From: Nitriliruptoraceae bacterium
GTDB lineage: Bacteria > Actinomycetota > Nitriliruptoria > Nitriliruptorales > Nitriliruptoraceae
Assembly (NCBI GenBank): GCA_007120465.1
Contig: SKNO01000044.1
Coordinates: 1-45,457 of the forward strand
Length of the DNA: 45,457 nt
Reading direction: 5' to 3'
The notes under the pieces are model-generated. The model worked only from the letters and a program-made list of their open reading frames with translations. It searched no databases and was not told the origin of the DNA. Both the position numbers and the translations under genes were made by a program. Position 1 is the first letter of the stretch. Every line of letters starts with the position of its first letter. Of this stretch, positions 8,484-16,404 are shown in pieces.

Positions 8484-9434
8484 TCAGTCGCGCGTGGGTT
8501 CCCCTTGGGCCTCCGGCGCCTCGGGATCCCCGTCGCCTTCCACGACGTCGCTGGACACGTCGATGCCTCCCACGACCTCGATGGTGGGCTCACCGGACGT
8601 CGGATCGAAGCCCTCGTTCTGGATCACGACGGGCTCGATCGGCACCTCGTTGCCCTCGACCTCGGTGGAGGAGTTGAGCTCCGCCAGGTCGTCCGCGCCC
8701 GATCCAGCGGAGCGTCGCACCGGGACGTACATGACCTCGTCGTCCGACGTCGTGCCCTCGGCACGTGCAGGCTCCTCGTCGGCGAGGTCATCGATCGGCG
8801 CCTCGCCGACGGAGGTGCCGTTCGCCGTGAGCCGCGCGAAAGCGTTGAGGGCAGGTTCCACGTCCTCCTCGGGGGTCCGGAGATCGCCGGATCGGTCGTC
8901 TTCGGCCAGCGACGGCGAGTCCGGATCCCCGGTGGACGCGTCCCGATGGAACTGGACCTTGACCCTGCCTGCGGAGTCGGCGCTGTCCGCCTCGTTCCCC
9001 GGCAGGTCGCGCACCTCCGACGGCCCCTGGGCACCTTCGCCGGAACCCCCGGCCCCCACCGGGGACCCTCGGGTCCCCTTCGTCACTCCGGGATCGTGCT
9101 CGTTGTGGTCAGTCCACGCCCCGCCTGGGGCCGCGCCGGGTGCACCACCCTCGGCCGCAGCCGTCGGAGCCGCGAGGTCCGCATCGGCCGTGGGGCTCGA
9201 GCCGCCTCCACCGCCGGCGAAGCCGAGGAGCACCCCGAAGATCGCCGACTTGCTCGTGCGCCGCTCCACCCCGTGCTCGCTGGCACCACCGTCGTCCAGG
9301 CTCGCGGCCAGCACCTCCAGGTCGCCTTCCTCGAGCGAGTACCCGGCCAGGGCCACAGCGGGATCGTCCGCGAGCGCATCCCGGAACGCCGCATCGGTCA
9401 CCAGCCGTTCGAGTACGTCGTCGATGTCGGACAT
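8484..9434 (-). CDS. Leader-type precursor-like protein A (RiPP-leader-like N-terminus, acidic tail)
   Basis: The 316-residue product has an N-terminal block (1-63) that aligns without gaps to the products at 9461-10411 and 12136-12477. Shared features are VLERLVTD, AFR, L..DP..A..GY.L...DLEVLAA.LDD, then EHGVERRTSKS (53-63). The block resembles LigA/Franean1_4349-type RiPP leaders. A short hydrophobic stretch (AIFGVLLGFA) and a poly-Gly run follow. About 240 acidic, low-complexity residues come after that, with no cysteine, so thioether or disulphide products are not expected. The ATG at 9434 is chosen because GGGAGG lies six bases upstream; an in-frame ATG at 9464 overlaps the previous stop but lacks such a site. 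It sits 26 bp after protein B's gene and 58 bp before the PqqD-M50 gene. Whether a peptide is released or the whole tail is exported cannot be told. Confidence 0.75.
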   Translation of the reverse strand: MSDIDDVLERLVTDAAFRDALADDPAVALAGYSLEEGDLEVLAASLDDGGASEHGVERRTSKSAIFGVLLGFAGGGGGSSPTADADLAAPTAAAEGGAPGAAPGGAWTDHNEHDPGVTKGTRGSPVGAGGSGEGAQGPSEVRDLPGNEADSADSAGRVKVQFHRDASTGDPDSPSLAEDDRSGDLRTPEEDVEPALNAFARLTANGTSVGEAPIDDLADEEPARAEGTTSDDEVMYVPVRRSAGSGADDLAELNSSTEVEGNEVPIEPVVIQNEGFDPTSGEPTIEVVGGIDVSSDVVEGDGDPEAPEAQGEPTRD

Positions 9435-9460
9435 CGTCGACCTCCCTTCAGCGTCGGCCG

Positions 9461-10411
9461 TCATCGGTCGGTGTCCTGCCGCCCGGCCGCGTCATCGAGC
9501 GCGTCGTCGGGATCCGGTGGTGCGCTGCTGCTCTCACCTTGCATGTCCGAGCCGTTGGCTTTGAGGAAGAGGTGCACGGTCTCCGCCTCCTCGGTCTGCT
9601 GCTCGGCGACGAGGTCGGGAGGCTCGGTCCGTGGTCCGTCAGCGGGACCTGCCGGATCCTGATCCCGGGGCGGCGACGCCTCGTCCTCCTCGGCCTGCCC
9701 CTCGCTGAGTCCGGCTTCACTCGCAACCATCTCAGGCTGCGACGGAGGCGGATCCGACTCGCCTTCGACCCCCTCCAGCTCGAGGTAGGCGTCGAAGTCC
9801 GGCTCCGGTTCCTGCGGCGCCACGAGGCGGTCTCCGTTCGCCTCACCTTCCAGCCCCTCCGCCGTCGCGTCGACCTCCGGCAGGGCCCGGGTGTCGGACG
9901 CCTGGACGAGTTCGCCGTCCGAGCGGAGACCTGCCGGGCCTCGAGCTGTCTCTCCCGAGGCGGCTGCCGGGTTGGCTGGGTCGGAGATGTCCAAGAGGAG
10001 GGCACCGCTCTCCACGTAACCGGGATGAGCCGCCTCCTGTTGGGCGAACGCATCCTCCACGTCCGGCGGCGCCCCGATCCTGCTCGCGTCGGCGGCGTCA
10101 CCTTTGGAGGAGAGGCCCGTCGCGACCGAGGTGGGACCTTCGTCATCGGGAGCGACGAGGTCGGGCTGCTCGCCGGCACCGACGCCGGTGCCGGACAGTA
10201 ACGCGAGGGCCTGGAACAACGCGGACTTGCTGGACCGCTGCTCGACGCCGTGATCGCTCCCCTGCCCCTCGTCGAGCGTCGCTGCCAGGACCGCCAGGTC
10301 GTCCTCCTCGAGGACGTAGCCGCCGAGCGCAGCCACGGGATCGTCCTGGAGCCGTGTCCGGAACGCCTGGTCGGTCACCAGCCTCTCCAACACCTCGTCC
10401 ACATCGGACAT
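9461..10411 (-). CDS. Leader-type precursor-like protein B (RiPP-leader-like N-terminus, acidic tail)
   Basis: This is a paralogue of protein A with the same length, 316 residues (951 bp). The block reads MSDVDEVLERLVTD, QAFRTRLQDDP, GYVLEEDDLAVLAATLDE, then DHGVEQRSSKS (53-63), a hydrophobic stretch ALFQALALLS and a Gly-rich turn. The remaining tail is acidic, Pro/Ala-rich, cysteine-free and not visibly similar to that of A. The ATG at 10411 has GGGAGG seven bases upstream. The frame is open further up, to 10768, but that part overlaps the HTTM gene and is arginine-rich, so I reject it. A perfect dyad lies at 10491-10514, 80 bp before the start, so the gene probably opens a transcription unit that continues through A and the M50 gene. 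Confidence 0.75.
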   Translation of the reverse strand: MSDVDEVLERLVTDQAFRTRLQDDPVAALGGYVLEEDDLAVLAATLDEGQGSDHGVEQRSSKSALFQALALLSGTGVGAGEQPDLVAPDDEGPTSVATGLSSKGDAADASRIGAPPDVEDAFAQQEAAHPGYVESGALLLDISDPANPAAASGETARGPAGLRSDGELVQASDTRALPEVDATAEGLEGEANGDRLVAPQEPEPDFDAYLELEGVEGESDPPPSQPEMVASEAGLSEGQAEEDEASPPRDQDPAGPADGPRTEPPDLVAEQQTEEAETVHLFLKANGSDMQGESSSAPPDPDDALDDAAGRQDTDR

Positions 10412-10490
10412 CGCCTCGCCTCCCTCTCTGGGCCAGGGACGTGCCGCCCGACCGTGAGCGGCATCGATGCTGACATCCTCCTGTCCCAGA

Positions 10491-10514
10491 GACCTCCGCC
10501 ACCTGGCGGAGGTC
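10491..10514. promoter_or_regulatory. Cluster dyad, copy 1 (perfect)
   Basis: GACCTCCGCC, four bases (ACCT), then GGCGGAGGTC: 10-bp perfect arms. It lies 80 bp before the start of leader-type gene B and 26 bp after the HTTM stop. The same element recurs at 12631-12654 and 13421-13444, so a shared operator is likelier than a terminator. No T-run follows. Confidence 0.65.
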
Positions 10515-10539
10515 GAAGGAGGATCCGCGTCCCGGCCGG

Positions 10540-11358
10540 TCATCGCCCGAGGAGCCCGTCCACCGCTCCGGCCAGGTGGAGCATCCCCGGATACGTGGCC
10601 GCGAAGGCCCAGACGAAGTGGTTGAGCCGCATCACCACGGCGATGCCGAGGTGGAGCAGGAGCCCCGCACCCACGAACAGCAGCGTCGTCCGCACCCCAC
10701 CGAGCACCGCGATCGGTGCTGAGCACTCGACGGCGATGACCACCCACGACAGTCCGCGGGAGACGCATGGATGGGCGCGCAACGCCGATCCCACGCGCGG
10801 ATGCCCGAACGCGCGGGTGCTCAGGATGCTGGACAGGGCGTCACCGCTGCGCCACCGCGCCGAGACGAGCTTGGTCCACCCCGCAGCGGTGTACGCCAGC
10901 ATCCCCTGCGCGCCCACGAACCATAGGGCCACGTCCCTGGCCAGCGGGCCGCTGGCGAGGTAGTAGGCGACCCCACCGACCAACACCAGGGTCAGCATGC
11001 GGTCGCCGGCATCGATCCCGTGGCCGAGCCGCAGGACCAGGAGCAGGTGAACGGTGAGGACCACCACCAGCCAGGGCAGGGGCTCGAAGGCGGCCCCGGG
11101 CAGGAGGAGGACGGCGACCGCGAGCACCTGCCCCGCGACCAGCCACGACATCCCGGCCGCGCCGTACACCACCTGCAGGGCGCGGCCCGGCGCGCCACAG
11201 CTCGTCGACCTGAGCCCGGTCCGCAGGATGCCCCAGTCGAGGATCCCGCCAACACCGAGCTGGGCGCGCAGACCCGACAGCTCGAGCGCGACGAGCCCGG
11301 CGCCGACACCGGCCATCAGCACCATGGCCGAAGCCAGCGACTCCGGAGGCGGGCTCAC
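10540..11358 (-). CDS. HTTM-domain (SdpB-like) integral membrane protein
   Basis: The 272-residue, strongly hydrophobic protein has about seven membrane segments. By pattern it resembles HTTM/SdpB-family proteins: the segment DAGDRMLTLVLVGG, then QGMLAYTAAGWTKL followed by WRSGDAL and RAFGHP, and a late LLHLGIAVVMRLNHF with WAFAATYPGML. SdpB, with SdpA, matures the exported SdpC toxin in Bacillus; HTTM is also the membrane part of vitamin-K-dependent carboxylases, but no carboxylase C-terminal domain is present. The start is GTG at 11358, 9 bp after the previous stop, with AGGTGG close upstream. It forms a tight unit with the SdpA-like gene. The family is assigned by eye; function in precursor maturation or export is inferred from context. 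Confidence 0.7.
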   Translation of the reverse strand: MSPPPESLASAMVLMAGVGAGLVALELSGLRAQLGVGGILDWGILRTGLRSTSCGAPGRALQVVYGAAGMSWLVAGQVLAVAVLLLPGAAFEPLPWLVVVLTVHLLLVLRLGHGIDAGDRMLTLVLVGGVAYYLASGPLARDVALWFVGAQGMLAYTAAGWTKLVSARWRSGDALSSILSTRAFGHPRVGSALRAHPCVSRGLSWVVIAVECSAPIAVLGGVRTTLLFVGAGLLLHLGIAVVMRLNHFVWAFAATYPGMLHLAGAVDGLLGR

Positions 11359-11367
11359 CGACCCACC

Positions 11368-11889
11368 TCAGGACGGCAGTCGGTGGTAGGCGGACAGGAA
11401 CGTGGGTTCGACCTCGGGCCGTCCCTGGGGGTTGCGAACGCGGACCTGCGCGATCAGGAACTGGCGGCGCCGCGTCGCTGGACCGGCGGCGACCCGGCTG
11501 ACGCGTCCCAGGAGCAGCAGGTAGGGCACCTGCACGAGCATCTGCTGGGCGGGCAGGCGATGCACGGCCACGCTCAGGCTGTCGGACAGGGCGATCGTGG
11601 CACTCTCCACCCGCTTCGTCGGGTTCCAGAGCCACGGGACACGACCACGGGGCGGATCCGGTAGTTCACGCCAGGGCGTGCAGCCGCCGGTGACCTCGAC
11701 GTCCCGGTACAACATGACCCGATCGGCGTCGATCGGTCGGGGGCCGAACACCGCCCAGCGCGGGAGCAGACCGAGCCGGTCGGCGATCCGAAGCCGCCGC
11801 AGGGGTCTCTCGGGCCCGAACTGTGCGAGGAGGGTCACGACGAACCAGACGCCGAGCGCGACCACGAGGAGGCTGTCGGCGGTCCTCAT
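11368..11889 (-). CDS. SdpA-like / HTTM-partner membrane-anchored protein
   Basis: The 173-residue product has one N-terminal membrane helix (about 5-25) and a soluble domain. The domain includes LGLLPRWAVFGPRPIDADRV, a YRDVEVTG strand, WREL, and a Pro-X-Lys-Arg (PTKR) motif. This pattern (a Trp-x-x-Phe-x-P-x-P core followed by YRD and WRE) is typical of small proteins beside HTTM/SdpB genes, such as SdpA or DUF5819-like families. Its ATG overlaps the stop of the previous ORF (ATGA, 11886-11889), so translation is probably coupled. It precedes the HTTM gene by 9 bp. The paired arrangement supports a two-protein membrane complex. Assignment to SdpA is tentative. Confidence 0.6.
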   Translation of the reverse strand: MRTADSLLVVALGVWFVVTLLAQFGPERPLRRLRIADRLGLLPRWAVFGPRPIDADRVMLYRDVEVTGGCTPWRELPDPPRGRVPWLWNPTKRVESATIALSDSLSVAVHRLPAQQMLVQVPYLLLLGRVSRVAAGPATRRRQFLIAQVRVRNPQGRPEVEPTFLSAYHRLPS

Positions 11890-12146
11890 CGTGACGGCTC
11901 GCAGAGCAGGCGTTGACGGATCCGGACCAGTGCCGTGACATCGAGGCCGGGATCGACGTCCGAGAGCATCGTCAGCGCTTCCTGCGGGAGCGGTCCCGCC
12001 AGCGCGTCCCGGCGCAGGTCGACGAGCCGGGGCGGCACGGGCGGGGCAGGTCCCTCGCGCTCGCTCGAGGTGGTCACCTGATGACGGGCGCGAGTCCCAC
12101 CGGCCGATCGAACAGCCACATCGACCCCCACGCGTTCAGGCGGCAC
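11886..12146 (-). CDS. Small unknown protein between leader-type gene C and the SdpA-like gene
   Basis: Up to 86 residues. The N-terminal part is basic and low in information; the C-terminal part (about 36-86; RLVDLRRDALAGPL then VTALVRIRQRLL) looks helical and real. I do not recognise a family. The GTG at 12146 overlaps the stop of leader-type gene C by 11 bp. A second GTG at 12119 has GGGGG five bases upstream and may be the true start (77 residues). The stop overlaps the next ATG. This overlap-based linkage ties it to the SdpA/SdpB-like pair, perhaps as a small partner or immunity-type factor, but there is no direct evidence of function. Confidence 0.5.
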   Translation of the reverse strand: MPPERVGVDVAVRSAGGTRARHQVTTSSEREGPAPPVPPRLVDLRRDALAGPLPQEALTMLSDVDPGLDVTALVRIRQRLLCEPSR

Positions 12147-12477
12147 TCGTGCCGATGTCGCTGCCCTCGATCCCGGGTTTCATGCTCCGAGCCGACCGCG
12201 GTGCACGAGGCAGGTCATCGAGGCTCCCCGGGTCCTCACCGCCGCCGGCGAACATGTCCCCGGCTTCCGTGAGCGCGGCGAACAGCGTCGACTTGCTCGT
12301 GCGCTGCTCGACCCCGTGCTCGCCACCCTCAACGTCATCGAGGGTGGCGGCGAGGACCTCGAGATCCTCGTCGAACAGCACGTAGCCGGACACCGCGGAC
12401 GCCGGATCGTGCCTCAGCTGGTCCCGGAACGCCGGGTCCGTCACCAGCCGTTCGAGCACCTCGTCGATCCCTGCCAT
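12136..12477 (-). CDS. Leader-type precursor-like protein C (short form)
   Basis: The 113-residue product carries the same N-terminal block as proteins A and B: MAGIDEVLERLVTD, PAFRDQLRHDP, GYVLFDEDLEVLAATLDD, then EHGVEQRTSKS (53-63). A short hydrophobic stretch (TLFAAL) and FAGGG come next, then only about 37 further residues, rich in Asp, Pro, Ser and Arg. There is no cysteine. Its size is that of a typical RiPP precursor, which makes it the most precursor-like of the three. The ATG at 12477 has AAGGAG six bases upstream; an in-frame TTG two codons earlier is disfavoured. It opens the unit leading to the SdpA-like and HTTM genes. A cluster dyad lies about 155 bp upstream. Confidence 0.75.
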   Translation of the reverse strand: MAGIDEVLERLVTDPAFRDQLRHDPASAVSGYVLFDEDLEVLAATLDDVEGGEHGVEQRTSKSTLFAALTEAGDMFAGGGEDPGSLDDLPRAPRSARSMKPGIEGSDIGTSAA

Positions 12478-12630
12478 GACCAACTCCTTGCGTTCAGGAC
12501 CTCGTGCGATCGCGTGGCCGGCGAGCCCACCGGACGACGCAACGGTCTTGGGACACCCGGGAGAGGTCGCGCTACCCGCACCGGACCGCGCGACCTACCG
12601 AGGCACATCCTGCATCACCCACCGCATCGG

Positions 12631-12654
12631 AACCTCCGCCACCCGGCGGAGATC
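12631..12654. promoter_or_regulatory. Cluster dyad, copy 2
   Basis: AACCTCCGCC, four bases (ACCC), then GGCGGAGATC. The nine-base inner arms pair with one mismatch. It overlaps the stop codon of the collagen-like gene and lies about 155 bp before leader-type gene C. Outer bases and spacer resemble copy 3 more than chance allows, which argues for protein binding rather than a plain hairpin. Confidence 0.6.
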
Positions 12655-13288
12655 AGTCCACGTCGGCGCAGATCGCGTAGACCCCGATGTCAGACTGCTG
12701 CGTGCTCTCCCGGATGCGGATCGTCCAGCCCGTGCCGTCGGTGGTCGGCCGCGAGCGCGAGACGTGCAGACGGTTCGCCGGCGCCGTCCGGTTCGGATGC
12801 TCGTAGCCACCGCCGAGGACCTTCTTGCCGTCAGGGCAATTGACCGTCAAGTTCCCAACGAGTCCGAGTCCCGAACCCACTACCTCGATGCTGACACGCT
12901 CCCAGCCGGAGATGCCCGCCGGACCCTGCGGCCCTTCGGGTCCCTGTGGACCCTCGGGTCCCTGTGGACCTTCCGGGCCTTGCGGACCCTCGGGCCCCTC
13001 CGGACCTTCGGGGCCTTGGGGGCCTTCCGGCCCCTGCGGACCCTGGGGTCCGACGATGTTCCACTCGACGGCGACCTCGCTGGGCTTGCAGTCGGCGGCG
13101 TCCGTCACGATGCGCGTCATCCCGTTGTTCTGCTGCACGCAGGCGTGGATCGTGTTGGCGTCGTGCGCCGCGATCGCCGCTCCCGCGTACACCAGCGCGA
13201 TGGCCAGCGCGGCGATGACCGGGACCGCCAACACCCGACGGCGTCGTGCTCTCACGCCAGGCTGCGGACGTGCTCTCTGGACCTCCAT
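12653..13288 (-). CDS. Secreted collagen-like (Gly-X-Y) protein
   Basis: The 211-residue product has a basic N-terminus and hydrophobic segment ([19 protein letters not shown], about 19-37), read as a signal peptide or anchor. A short cysteine-containing domain follows (about 45-78; [22 protein letters not shown]). Fifteen Gly-Pro-(Gln/Glu/Ala) triplets occupy residues 80-124. A C-terminal domain of about 85 residues ends in CADVD and has two cysteines. The IHAC/WN/Gly-Pro layout is common in actinobacterial collagen-like proteins of unknown function. The ATG at 13288 follows GGAGGG by about nine bases. It is the first minus-strand gene across from the LAL regulator, with a cluster dyad between them and another at its stop codon. 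It may be a surface or matrix protein under the same control. Confidence 0.82.
   Translation of the reverse strand: MEVQRARPQPGVRARRRRVLAVPVIAALAIALVYAGAAIAAHDANTIHACVQQNNGMTRIVTDAADCKPSEVAVEWNIVGPQGPQGPEGPQGPEGPEGPEGPQGPEGPQGPEGPQGPEGPQGPAGISGWERVSIEVVGSGLGLVGNLTVNCPDGKKVLGGGYEHPNRTAPANRLHVSRSRPTTDGTGWTIRIRESTQQSDIGVYAICADVD
12917..13051 (-). repeat. Collagen triplet repeat (15 Gly-Pro-X units)
   Basis: Tandem 9-bp codon triplets encode GPQ or GPE units, ending in GPA. Plus-strand variants of CCTTCGGGG/CCCTCGGGT alternate, giving a DNA-level repeat of 135 bp that is prone to expansion and contraction. Confidence 0.9.
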
Positions 13289-13420
13289 GGCTTGCGTCCC
13301 TCCTGTTCGAACGGTCCCCGGCACGGTCGCCGGGGACGGTCACCTGCATGGACGCGCCGGAGTGGCTCCGCCGTGCCCGCGGTTCCCGTGCCGATCACCC
13401 TCCGCCGCTCCCACCACCGC

Positions 13421-13444
13421 AACCTCCGCCGGCTGGCGGAGATC
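13421..13444. promoter_or_regulatory. Cluster dyad, copy 3 (divergent regulatory region)
   Basis: AACCTCCGCC, four bases (GGCT), then GGCGGAGATC. It lies between the collagen-like gene (start 13288) and the LAL gene (start 13504), just upstream of a possible LAL promoter. No gene ends here, so a terminator role is unlikely. This supports an operator reading for all three copies. Confidence 0.65.
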
Positions 13445-13447
13445 CCC

Positions 13448-13476
13448 TGGGAAAGCCCGTCGCCTGCGGGTAGTGT
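13448..13476 (+). promoter_or_regulatory. Candidate promoter of the LAL regulator gene
   Basis: TGGGAA (13448-13453) and TAGTGT (13471-13476) are separated by 17 bp and lie 28 bp before the ATG. The -35 match is weak. The cluster dyad ends four bases upstream of the -35 box, a position suited to an activator. Confidence 0.35.
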
Positions 13477-13503
13477 TCTCCTGTCGGGAAGACGGGGCTC
13501 GGG

Positions 13504-16404
13504 ATGGCTGTCCTCGTCGGGCGGGCGCAGGAGCTCGCGGAACTGGATGCCTGCGTGGCGGCGGCGTCGGATGGCACCGCCCAGTTCGCCGTGCTCGAGG
13601 GCGTGGCCGGTATCGGCAAGACCCGTCTCCTCGAGGAGACGCTCGGCGGCATCCACGGCTCCACGACGGTCATGCTCCAGGCCTCGGCGGAGGAGCTGGA
13701 GAGCGCTCGCCCGTTCGGTCCGCTCGCACGTGCCCTCTCCAGCAGCACGGCGGTCTCGCCGGCGACGGCGCAGCTGGTGGCCGGAGCGTCCTCCGGCAGC
13801 TTCGCTCCCTCCGACACCTCGCAGTTCGGGGTGATCGACGCGATCCTCGACCAACTCGAGATCATGGCGTCCTCCGCACCGGTCGTGCTCAGCATCGACG
13901 ACCTGCAGTGGGCCGACCCCGCCACGATCCAGACCCTGCTCGCGCTGCTGCAGCGTCTCGCCGACCTGCCGATCGCCGTGCTGCTAGCGCTGCGACCCCT
14001 GCCCCGTTCACCACAGCTCGAGCGGCTGATGGAGGCGGCGCTCGCGCACCCGAGCCGCCACCTCCACCTGCGTGCCCTGGACGACCACGAGGTAGCTGAC
14101 CTCCTTGCCGAGGCGCTGGCCGCGCAGCCGGGGCGCTCGCTGCGGGCGCAGGTACGTCGCGCCGGCGGCAACCCCTTCTACCTCCATGAGCTGGTGCGAG
14201 CCCTCGACGAGGAAGGCGCCATCGAGGTCCGCGATGGCCGGGCCGAGGTCATCGACAGCACGTTCCCGGCGACCCTGGGCAGCACGATCCTCCGCCATCT
14301 TCGCTTCGTGGAGCCGGCGACGATCGAACTGCTCAGCCACGCGGCCGTCCTCGGAACGACCTTCAGCGCCGACGACCTGGCCGCCCTGACCCGGCGCCGC
14401 GTCGACGAACTGGTCGACCCGCTGCGTCACGGCATCGAGGCCGGCGTGCTCCACGACCGGCCCGACGGCTTCGCGTTCCGGCACGACCTGGTCCGCGAGG
14501 CGCTCTACGGTCGCCTCCCCCACGGCATGCGAGCCCGGCTCCACCTCGAGGCAGCTCGTGCCCTCGCCGACATCGGCGCCCTCGCGGCCCGCGTGGCCAC
14601 CCACCTCGCGATCGGAGCACAACCGGGCGACCGTGAGGCGATCGCGCTGCTCCGCCAGGCCGCGGTCGAGATCATGATGACCGCGCCGGACATCGCCGAG
14701 GGGTTCGCGCGACGCGCCATCGGGCTCTCGGCTCCCGGTGAGCCGGAACACGATCAGACCCGCGCCGACCTCGTCACCCTGCTCGTGTCCTCCGGGCGGC
14801 CGACGGAGGCCAGGGCCCTGGCGACGGAGCTCCTCGCGGACCCGCACGACCGCGCGGTCGACGGCCGGGTGCGCTTCACGCTCGGACAGGCCTCCTTCCT
14901 CGTCGGTGACCTGGCCGACGCGGTCGACCAGATGCACCTGGCCGCCAGCGACCCGTCGCTGACGGCCGCGGAACGGTCCCTGGCACTGGCTGAGGCGGCC
15001 ATGGTGCAGCTGTTGGCGTCCGCCGATCTGGCCGGGGCGCAGACCGATGCGGAGGCCGCTCTCGCGGCCTCACGCGGCGCCGGCGACCCGATCGGCGAGT
15101 CGATGGCCCTGTGCGTCCTCGCAGGCGTCGCGCAGTTCCGCGGCAACGTCACGCAAGCGAGACGGGTCGTCGAGCAGGCCACCAGCCTGGGTGGTCGGAC
15201 CGTGCCGATCGAGCCGGGGACGCTGAACTCGGCGCTGCGGGACCCGCACATGTTCCGCGGCATGGTGCTCGTCGACGCGGACGAGTTGGATGGGGCCACG
15301 GAGGCGTTCCGTGCCGGCAGCGCGATCAGCGCCGCCCGTGGGGTCGCGGGCCGTGGTCACTTCTACCACTACTGGCAGGGGTACCGGCACTACGTCGCCG
15401 GGGCCTGGGACGACGCCCTCGCGGAGCTGCAGACCGGGCTGGCCGTCGCCGACGAGATCGAGAACCGGCGCGGTGTCCTGGCGGCCCATGCCCTCACCGG
15501 GCTCATCGCCCTGCACCGCGACGACCTCGAGGTGGCTGCCGACCACGTCGCCCGCAGCGAGGCACAGTTCGCCGCCGACGGTCCGGACTTCGGTGCCGAG
15601 TGGATGCTCCTCGGACGCGCGCTGCTCCACGAGGCCGAGGGCGCGACCGGCGACGCGTGCGCGCTGCTGGCCGGGGTGTGGTCCGCGCTCGAGGAGCTCG
15701 GATCCCGGTTCCACTACCGCAGCCTCGGTGTGGACCTGACCCGTCTCGCGGTGGCGACCGGTGACGTCGCGACGGCAGGCCGGGTGGTCGACGCCCTCGA
15801 GGGGTTCGCAGAGCAGGAGCCGCTGGCGACGATCCGCGGCGCTGCCCTCCACGCCCGGGGGCTGCTCGAGGAGGCGACCACGGCACTGGTGGAAGCGGCG
15901 GAGCTGCTGCGGACCGGCCCCCGGCCCCTGCCGAGCGCGAAAGCACTGGAGGATGCGGCCGACGCGCTGGCACGGGACGGCCACGTAGACGCGGCGCGCC
16001 AACACTTCCTCGACGCCCGTCGCACCTACGAGGAACTGGGGGCGGTACGGGAGACGCACCGGCTCCTCGCACGCATGCGTGCCGCGGGGCTGCACGCGGG
16101 CGCGCGGGGCCCGCGCCGGCGTCCCGCCCACGGGTGGGACAGCCTGACCGCGACCGAGCGTCGCGTCAGCGAACTCGTCGCCCAAGGACTGTCCAACCCA
16201 CAGATCGGCGAGCGACTGTTCGTCTCGCGGCGCACGGTGCAGACCCACGTCTCCAACGTGTTCCGCAAGCTCTCGCTGGCATCCCGTGCGGAGCTGGCCG
16301 CCGAGGTCGTCCGTCGGCAACGTGGCGTGGCCGCTCCACCGAACGTCGATGCGGACGGCCCGGCGGACCTCTCCGAGGCCGCGCCCGAGCCGACCGGAGG
16401 CTGA
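13504..16404 (+). CDS. LAL-family LuxR transcriptional regulator
   Basis: The 966-residue product is a large ATP-binding LuxR regulator. An N-terminal AAA/NTPase domain has Walker A GVAGIGKT (33-40) and a Walker B-like [12 protein letters not shown] (about 130-141). A long helical, TPR-like middle (about 350-850) follows. The C-terminus has a LuxR helix-turn-helix (about 878-935; [18 protein letters not shown], then [13 protein letters not shown]). LAL proteins are cytosolic activators whose DNA binding responds to ligands bound by the TPR part. The gene is divergent from the collagen-like/leader-type cluster and shares its upstream dyad, so it is the natural candidate regulator of the cluster. 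The ATG at 13504 is preceded by a purine-rich GGGGCTCGGG. The end of the gene abuts a pseudogene remnant whose homology begins at its stop codon. Confidence 0.9.
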   Translation: MAVLVGRAQELAELDACVAAASDGTAQFAVLEGVAGIGKTRLLEETLGGIHGSTTVMLQASAEELESARPFGPLARALSSSTAVSPATAQLVAGASSGSFAPSDTSQFGVIDAILDQLEIMASSAPVVLSIDDLQWADPATIQTLLALLQRLADLPIAVLLALRPLPRSPQLERLMEAALAHPSRHLHLRALDDHEVADLLAEALAAQPGRSLRAQVRRAGGNPFYLHELVRALDEEGAIEVRDGRAEVIDSTFPATLGSTILRHLRFVEPATIELLSHAAVLGTTFSADDLAALTRRRVDELVDPLRHGIEAGVLHDRPDGFAFRHDLVREALYGRLPHGMRARLHLEAARALADIGALAARVATHLAIGAQPGDREAIALLRQAAVEIMMTAPDIAEGFARRAIGLSAPGEPEHDQTRADLVTLLVSSGRPTEARALATELLADPHDRAVDGRVRFTLGQASFLVGDLADAVDQMHLAASDPSLTAAERSLALAEAAMVQLLASADLAGAQTDAEAALAASRGAGDPIGESMALCVLAGVAQFRGNVTQARRVVEQATSLGGRTVPIEPGTLNSALRDPHMFRGMVLVDADELDGATEAFRAGSAISAARGVAGRGHFYHYWQGYRHYVAGAWDDALAELQTGLAVADEIENRRGVLAAHALTGLIALHRDDLEVAADHVARSEAQFAADGPDFGAEWMLLGRALLHEAEGATGDACALLAGVWSALEELGSRFHYRSLGVDLTRLAVATGDVATAGRVVDALEGFAEQEPLATIRGAALHARGLLEEATTALVEAAELLRTGPRPLPSAKALEDAADALARDGHVDAARQHFLDARRTYEELGAVRETHRLLARMRAAGLHAGARGPRRRPAHGWDSLTATERRVSELVAQGLSNPQIGERLFVSRRTVQTHVSNVFRKLSLASRAELAAEVVRRQRGVAAPPNVDADGPADLSEAAPEPTGG

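Noticed and set aside
10412-10768. N-terminal extension of leader-type protein B
   Set aside because: The added residues are arginine-rich, overlap the HTTM gene and lack a ribosome site, whereas the ATG at 10411 has GGGAGG and aligns with its paralogues.
8484-12477. Lanthipeptide or other Cys-based RiPP cluster
   Set aside because: None of the three leader-type proteins contains cysteine, and no LanM/LanBC, YcaO, radical-SAM or ATP-grasp gene is present.
10491-12654. Dyads read as simple transcription terminators
   Set aside because: No T-run follows, sequence outside the stem is conserved, and a third copy lies between two divergent gene starts.
12917-13051. CRISPR-like array
   Set aside because: The repeats have no spacers and encode collagen Gly-Pro-X triplets in frame.
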